Shown: positions 61,488 through 64,000 of the stretch, in pieces
Numbering within the stretch: position 1 is the first letter of the stretch
How the letters are laid out: the number at the start of each line of letters is the position of its first letter
Assembly (NCBI RefSeq): GCF_030167915.1
Contig: NZ_JARGNB010000001.1
Span: 124,001 to 188,000 of the forward strand
Reading direction: 5' to 3'
DNA: 64,000 nt
DNA from: Aquabacterium humicola
GTDB lineage: Bacteria; Pseudomonadota; Gammaproteobacteria; Burkholderiales; Burkholderiaceae_C
Made by a program: the position numbers and the translations under genes
The notes under the pieces: generated by a model
What the model saw: only the letters and a program-made list of their open reading frames with translations
What the model was told of the DNA's origin: nothing
The model's database searches: none

Positions 61488-63844
61488 TGCTCGGGCGCTG
61501 GCTGCCGCTGCAACAAGGCCTGCTGCACGGCAACGGGCTCGCGCGCCGGGTGCTGGTCTACGTGGTGCTGTTCAGCTCGGCGATCACCGCGCTGATCACG
61601 GCGGCCGAGCTCTACGCCGGTTATCGGCGCGACCTGCGGGCGATCGACAGCGCGTTCGAATTTGTCGGCGCGAACTACCTGCCCTCGCTGACCAACAGCG
61701 TCTGGAACGTCGACGACATCCAGGTGCAGAGCCAGCTCGACGCGCTGGCCAGCCTGCCCGACGTGGAGTACATCGCGATCCTCGAGGACGGCCAGACGCG
61801 CTGGTTTGCCGGCCGGGCGGTGTCGCTGCGCACGCGGGAGATGATGGTGCCGCTGGTGCGCGGCAGCGGCCCCGGCGGCCAGACCATCGGCCAGCTGCGC
61901 ATCGTCGCCAGTGTCGACCGCGTGCTCGGCCGCGTCTGGGCGCGGCTGGCCGAGGTGCTGCTGGCCAACGCGGTGAAGACGATGCTGGTGGCCGGCTTCC
62001 TGCTGGTGTGCTTCCAGGTGCTGATCACCCAGCACCTCGCGAAGGTGGCCCGCTTCGTGCGCGGCATCGACCTGCAGGACCCGGCGGCGCTGCTGCGCCG
62101 GCTGGAGCTCGACCGCCGCGAGCGCGGCCGCTGGCGGCCCGACATCCTGGACACCGTCGTCGAGGCCACCAACGGCCTGCTGCGTTCGCTGCACGAGGCG
62201 CGCCAGCGGCTGGTGCTGTCGCAGGCGGAACTGGCCGAGAGCGAGGCGCGGCTGCGGCTGGGCCTGGAGGCGGCCGGCGCCGGGCTGTGGGACTGGGACA
62301 TCGTGCACGCGCGGCTGTACCTGGGGCCGGACTGCCTGCGCATCCTCGGCCGCGAGACCTCGGCCGAGGCCGCCGGCCCGCGCCAGCACGACTACGCCTA
62401 CTGGGAGGCGCAGATCCATCCCGACGACCTTGCCCAGGCCCGTTCGGCGATCAGGCGGCACTTCGAGGATTCGCGGCCGGAGGCGCGCTTCACCGTCGAG
62501 ATGCGCATGCGCAACGACCTGGGCGACTGGCGCTGGATGTCGTGGCGCGGCCGGCTCGTCGAGCGCGATGCGCGCGGCGCGCCCCGGCGCGCGGTCGGCA
62601 CCATGGCCGACATCCACCAGCGCAAGCAGGCCGAATCCGCGGTGCTGGAAGTCAACCGCCAGCTGGAGGCGCGCGTGCGCGAGCGCACGCAGGCGCTGGA
62701 GCAGGCGCGCGACGAGGCCGAGCGCGCCAGCCAGGCGAAGAGCGAGTTCCTGTCGCGCATGAGCCATGAGCTGCGCACGCCGATGAACGCGATCCTCGGC
62801 TTCGCGCAGCTGATGAACCTGTCGAACGCCGACCCGACGCTGCAGCGCTGGTCGGCCGAGATCGAGCATGCCGGCGAGCACCTGCTGAAGCTGATCGACG
62901 AGTTGCTGGACCTGTCGCGCATCGAGGTCGGCAAGCTGCAGGTGCACCTCGACCCGGTGCTCCTCGCGCCGCTGCTGCACGACGCGGTGGGCATCGTGCA
63001 GGCGGCGCTGCCGCGGCAGAAGGTGCAGTTCGACGTGCGGCCGGAAGCGTCGCTGCCGGCGGTGTCGGCCGATCCGCTGCGGCTGAAGCAGATCCTCGTC
63101 AACCTGCTGTCGAACGCGGTGAAGTACACGCCGGGCGGCGGGCGCATCGTGATCGGCGCGCAGCCGCTGGCCGACGGCCGTGTGCGCGTCTCGGTCACCG
63201 ACCAGGGCCTGGGCATCCCGAAGGACCGCCTCGACCGGCTGTTCCAGCCCTTCGAACGCCTGGGCCGCGAGGACACCGCGATCGAAGGCACCGGCGTCGG
63301 CCTGTCGCTGAGCAAGCGGCTGGCCGAGCTGATGGGCTGCGAAATGGGCGTCGACTCGGTCGAAGGCCGGGGCTCGACCTTCTGGATCGACCTGCTGCCG
63401 GCCGCGCCGCCGGTGGCCGCGCCGGCGGCCGTCAGCAGCGATGCGGCGCCGCTGGAGCCGCAGCGCGGCCTGCGTGTGCTCTACGTCGAGGACAACCCGA
63501 CCAACCGCACGTTGATGGAAGCCTTCTTCCAGACCCAGCCGGCCTGGCGGCTGCTGCTGGCCGAGGACGGCGAGCGGGGCCTGGCCGCCGCGCGCGCCGA
63601 ATCGCCCGACGCGATCCTGCTCGACCTGCACCTGCCGGGCATCGATGGCTACGAGGTGCTGCGCGCGCTGCGCGAATCGCCGCAGACCGTGGACATCCCG
63701 GTGATCGCGCTGACGGCCGATGCCAAGGCCGACGAGCGCGAGCGCGGCCTGCTGGCCGGCTTCGCGCAGTACATCACCAAGCCGGTGAAGTTCGGCGAGC
63801 TGGCCGCCGCGCTCGATCGCCTGGCCGCTGAAATGGCGCGTTAG
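61487..63844 (+). CDS. hybrid sensor histidine kinase with PAS domain and receiver
   Basis: 785 residues. Helices at about 22-44 and 168-188 enclose a periplasmic domain (about 45-165) that could contact the solute-binding protein encoded just upstream. A PAS domain with PAC (about 255-385) is followed by a coiled coil, HisKA with His427 (MSHELRTPMNA), HATPase_c (NLLSNAVKYTPGGG, GTGVGLSL) and a receiver with Asp713 (LLDLHLPGIDGYEV). It lacks a DNA-binding output, so a further phosphorelay partner is expected elsewhere. Confidence 0.93.
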   Translation: MLGRWLPLQQGLLHGNGLARRVLVYVVLFSSAITALITAAELYAGYRRDLRAIDSAFEFVGANYLPSLTNSVWNVDDIQVQSQLDALASLPDVEYIAILEDGQTRWFAGRAVSLRTREMMVPLVRGSGPGGQTIGQLRIVASVDRVLGRVWARLAEVLLANAVKTMLVAGFLLVCFQVLITQHLAKVARFVRGIDLQDPAALLRRLELDRRERGRWRPDILDTVVEATNGLLRSLHEARQRLVLSQAELAESEARLRLGLEAAGAGLWDWDIVHARLYLGPDCLRILGRETSAEAAGPRQHDYAYWEAQIHPDDLAQARSAIRRHFEDSRPEARFTVEMRMRNDLGDWRWMSWRGRLVERDARGAPRRAVGTMADIHQRKQAESAVLEVNRQLEARVRERTQALEQARDEAERASQAKSEFLSRMSHELRTPMNAILGFAQLMNLSNADPTLQRWSAEIEHAGEHLLKLIDELLDLSRIEVGKLQVHLDPVLLAPLLHDAVGIVQAALPRQKVQFDVRPEASLPAVSADPLRLKQILVNLLSNAVKYTPGGGRIVIGAQPLADGRVRVSVTDQGLGIPKDRLDRLFQPFERLGREDTAIEGTGVGLSLSKRLAELMGCEMGVDSVEGRGSTFWIDLLPAAPPVAAPAAVSSDAAPLEPQRGLRVLYVEDNPTNRTLMEAFFQTQPAWRLLLAEDGERGLAAARAESPDAILLDLHLPGIDGYEVLRALRESPQTVDIPVIALTADAKADERERGLLAGFAQYITKPVKFGELAAALDRLAAEMAR

Positions 63845-63848
63845 GCGT

Positions 63849-64000
63849 TCAGGTTGCCGCGGCGACCTCCACGGCCACGCCCGACAGCACCGCATTGCCC
63901 GACAACGGGTCGTAGAGCGACTCGTCGAGCACCGCGTTGAGGTTGGCGCCCGGCCGTTCGGCGGCGACGGCGAGCTGCGACCCGTCGAGGTGATGGCCCC
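63849..64000 (-). CDS. C-terminal end of a molybdopterin-dependent oxidoreductase (partial)
   Basis: Only the last 49 complete codons before the TGA are in the window. They read as the end of a molybdopterin-dinucleotide-binding domain (GANLNAVLDESLYDPLSGNA, then VEVAAAT). This is typical of formate-dehydrogenase/assimilatory-nitrate-reductase-like catalytic subunits. The enzyme's identity lies to the right. Converges with the hybrid kinase gene, 4 nt apart. Confidence 0.6.
   Translation of the reverse strand, partial: GHHLDGSQLAVAAERPGANLNAVLDESLYDPLSGNAVLSGVAVEVAAAT

Noticed and set aside
1-64000. CRISPR arrays, tRNA or rRNA genes, insertion sequences, integrases, attachment sites
   Set aside because: No regularly spaced repeats, cloverleaf-like sequences, transposase or integrase motifs were recognised; two short RTX/PPC repeats are protein-coding.

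Overview
This is a GC-rich chromosomal window with dense, short-spaced genes and third-position G/C bias throughout. Gene content points to a betaproteobacterium of the order Burkholderiales, probably the Rubrivivax/Leptothrix/Sphaerotilaceae side. The pointers are a class I phaC-phaA-phaB polyhydroxybutyrate operon, an aceE-aceF-lpdA operon whose E3 subunit carries its own lipoyl domain, a Betaproteobacteria-type proteasome homologue, MnmH, GlnD and a single-chain PurL. No rRNA, tRNA, CRISPR array, insertion sequence or prophage was recognised, so this looks like stable core and lineage-specific chromosome.

Layout. 1-1569: end-truncated PAS sensor protein (minus). 1741-8599: pyruvate dehydrogenase operon with an HslV/20S-like protease gene (BPH type) between E2 and E3. 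8748-13811: LapD-like degenerate c-di-GMP receptor, Nudix hydrolase, fumarylacetoacetate hydrolase/maleylacetoacetate isomerase pair, pgeF and a small membrane protein. 13985-17780: PHB operon. 17749-22667 (minus): map-glnD-mnmH plus an ANTAR RNA-binding regulator. 22997-32001: chemoreceptor, purL, TPR diguanylate cyclase, small exported protein, AraC regulator.

32191-40229 is the most notable block: seven tightly overlapping genes encoding a HAD-UbiA fusion, DprE1-like oxidase, DprE2-like reductase, a multispanning putative GT-C glycosyltransferase, an NAD-dependent epimerase, an FAD oxidoreductase and a GtrA flippase-like protein. By analogy with the mycobacterial decaprenylphosphoryl-arabinose pathway, it should make a polyprenyl-phosphate pentose (D-arabinofuranose type), flip it and transfer it. 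Immediately downstream is a large secreted-type protein with five PPC-like repeats, an RTX segment and a DUF4214-like tail.

43014-49188: MBL/ODP-type protein, then TonB receptor - serine hydrolase - acyl-CoA dehydrogenase (likely an uptake/catabolic unit). 49210-55805: LLM flavin oxidoreductase, lipoprotein plus membrane protein of unknown role, a TetR/solute-binding pair divergent from a predicted di-metal hydrolase with a clear operator, and an RTX-like protein translationally coupled to a GNAT acyltransferase. 55960-64000: hybrid histidine kinase, RlhA (U32), ThrH, a solute-binding protein coupled to a second hybrid kinase, and the 3' tail of a molybdopterin oxidoreductase.

All functional names come from motif and family recognition by reading; no database search was run. 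Promoter, operator and RNA-structure calls are by eye.
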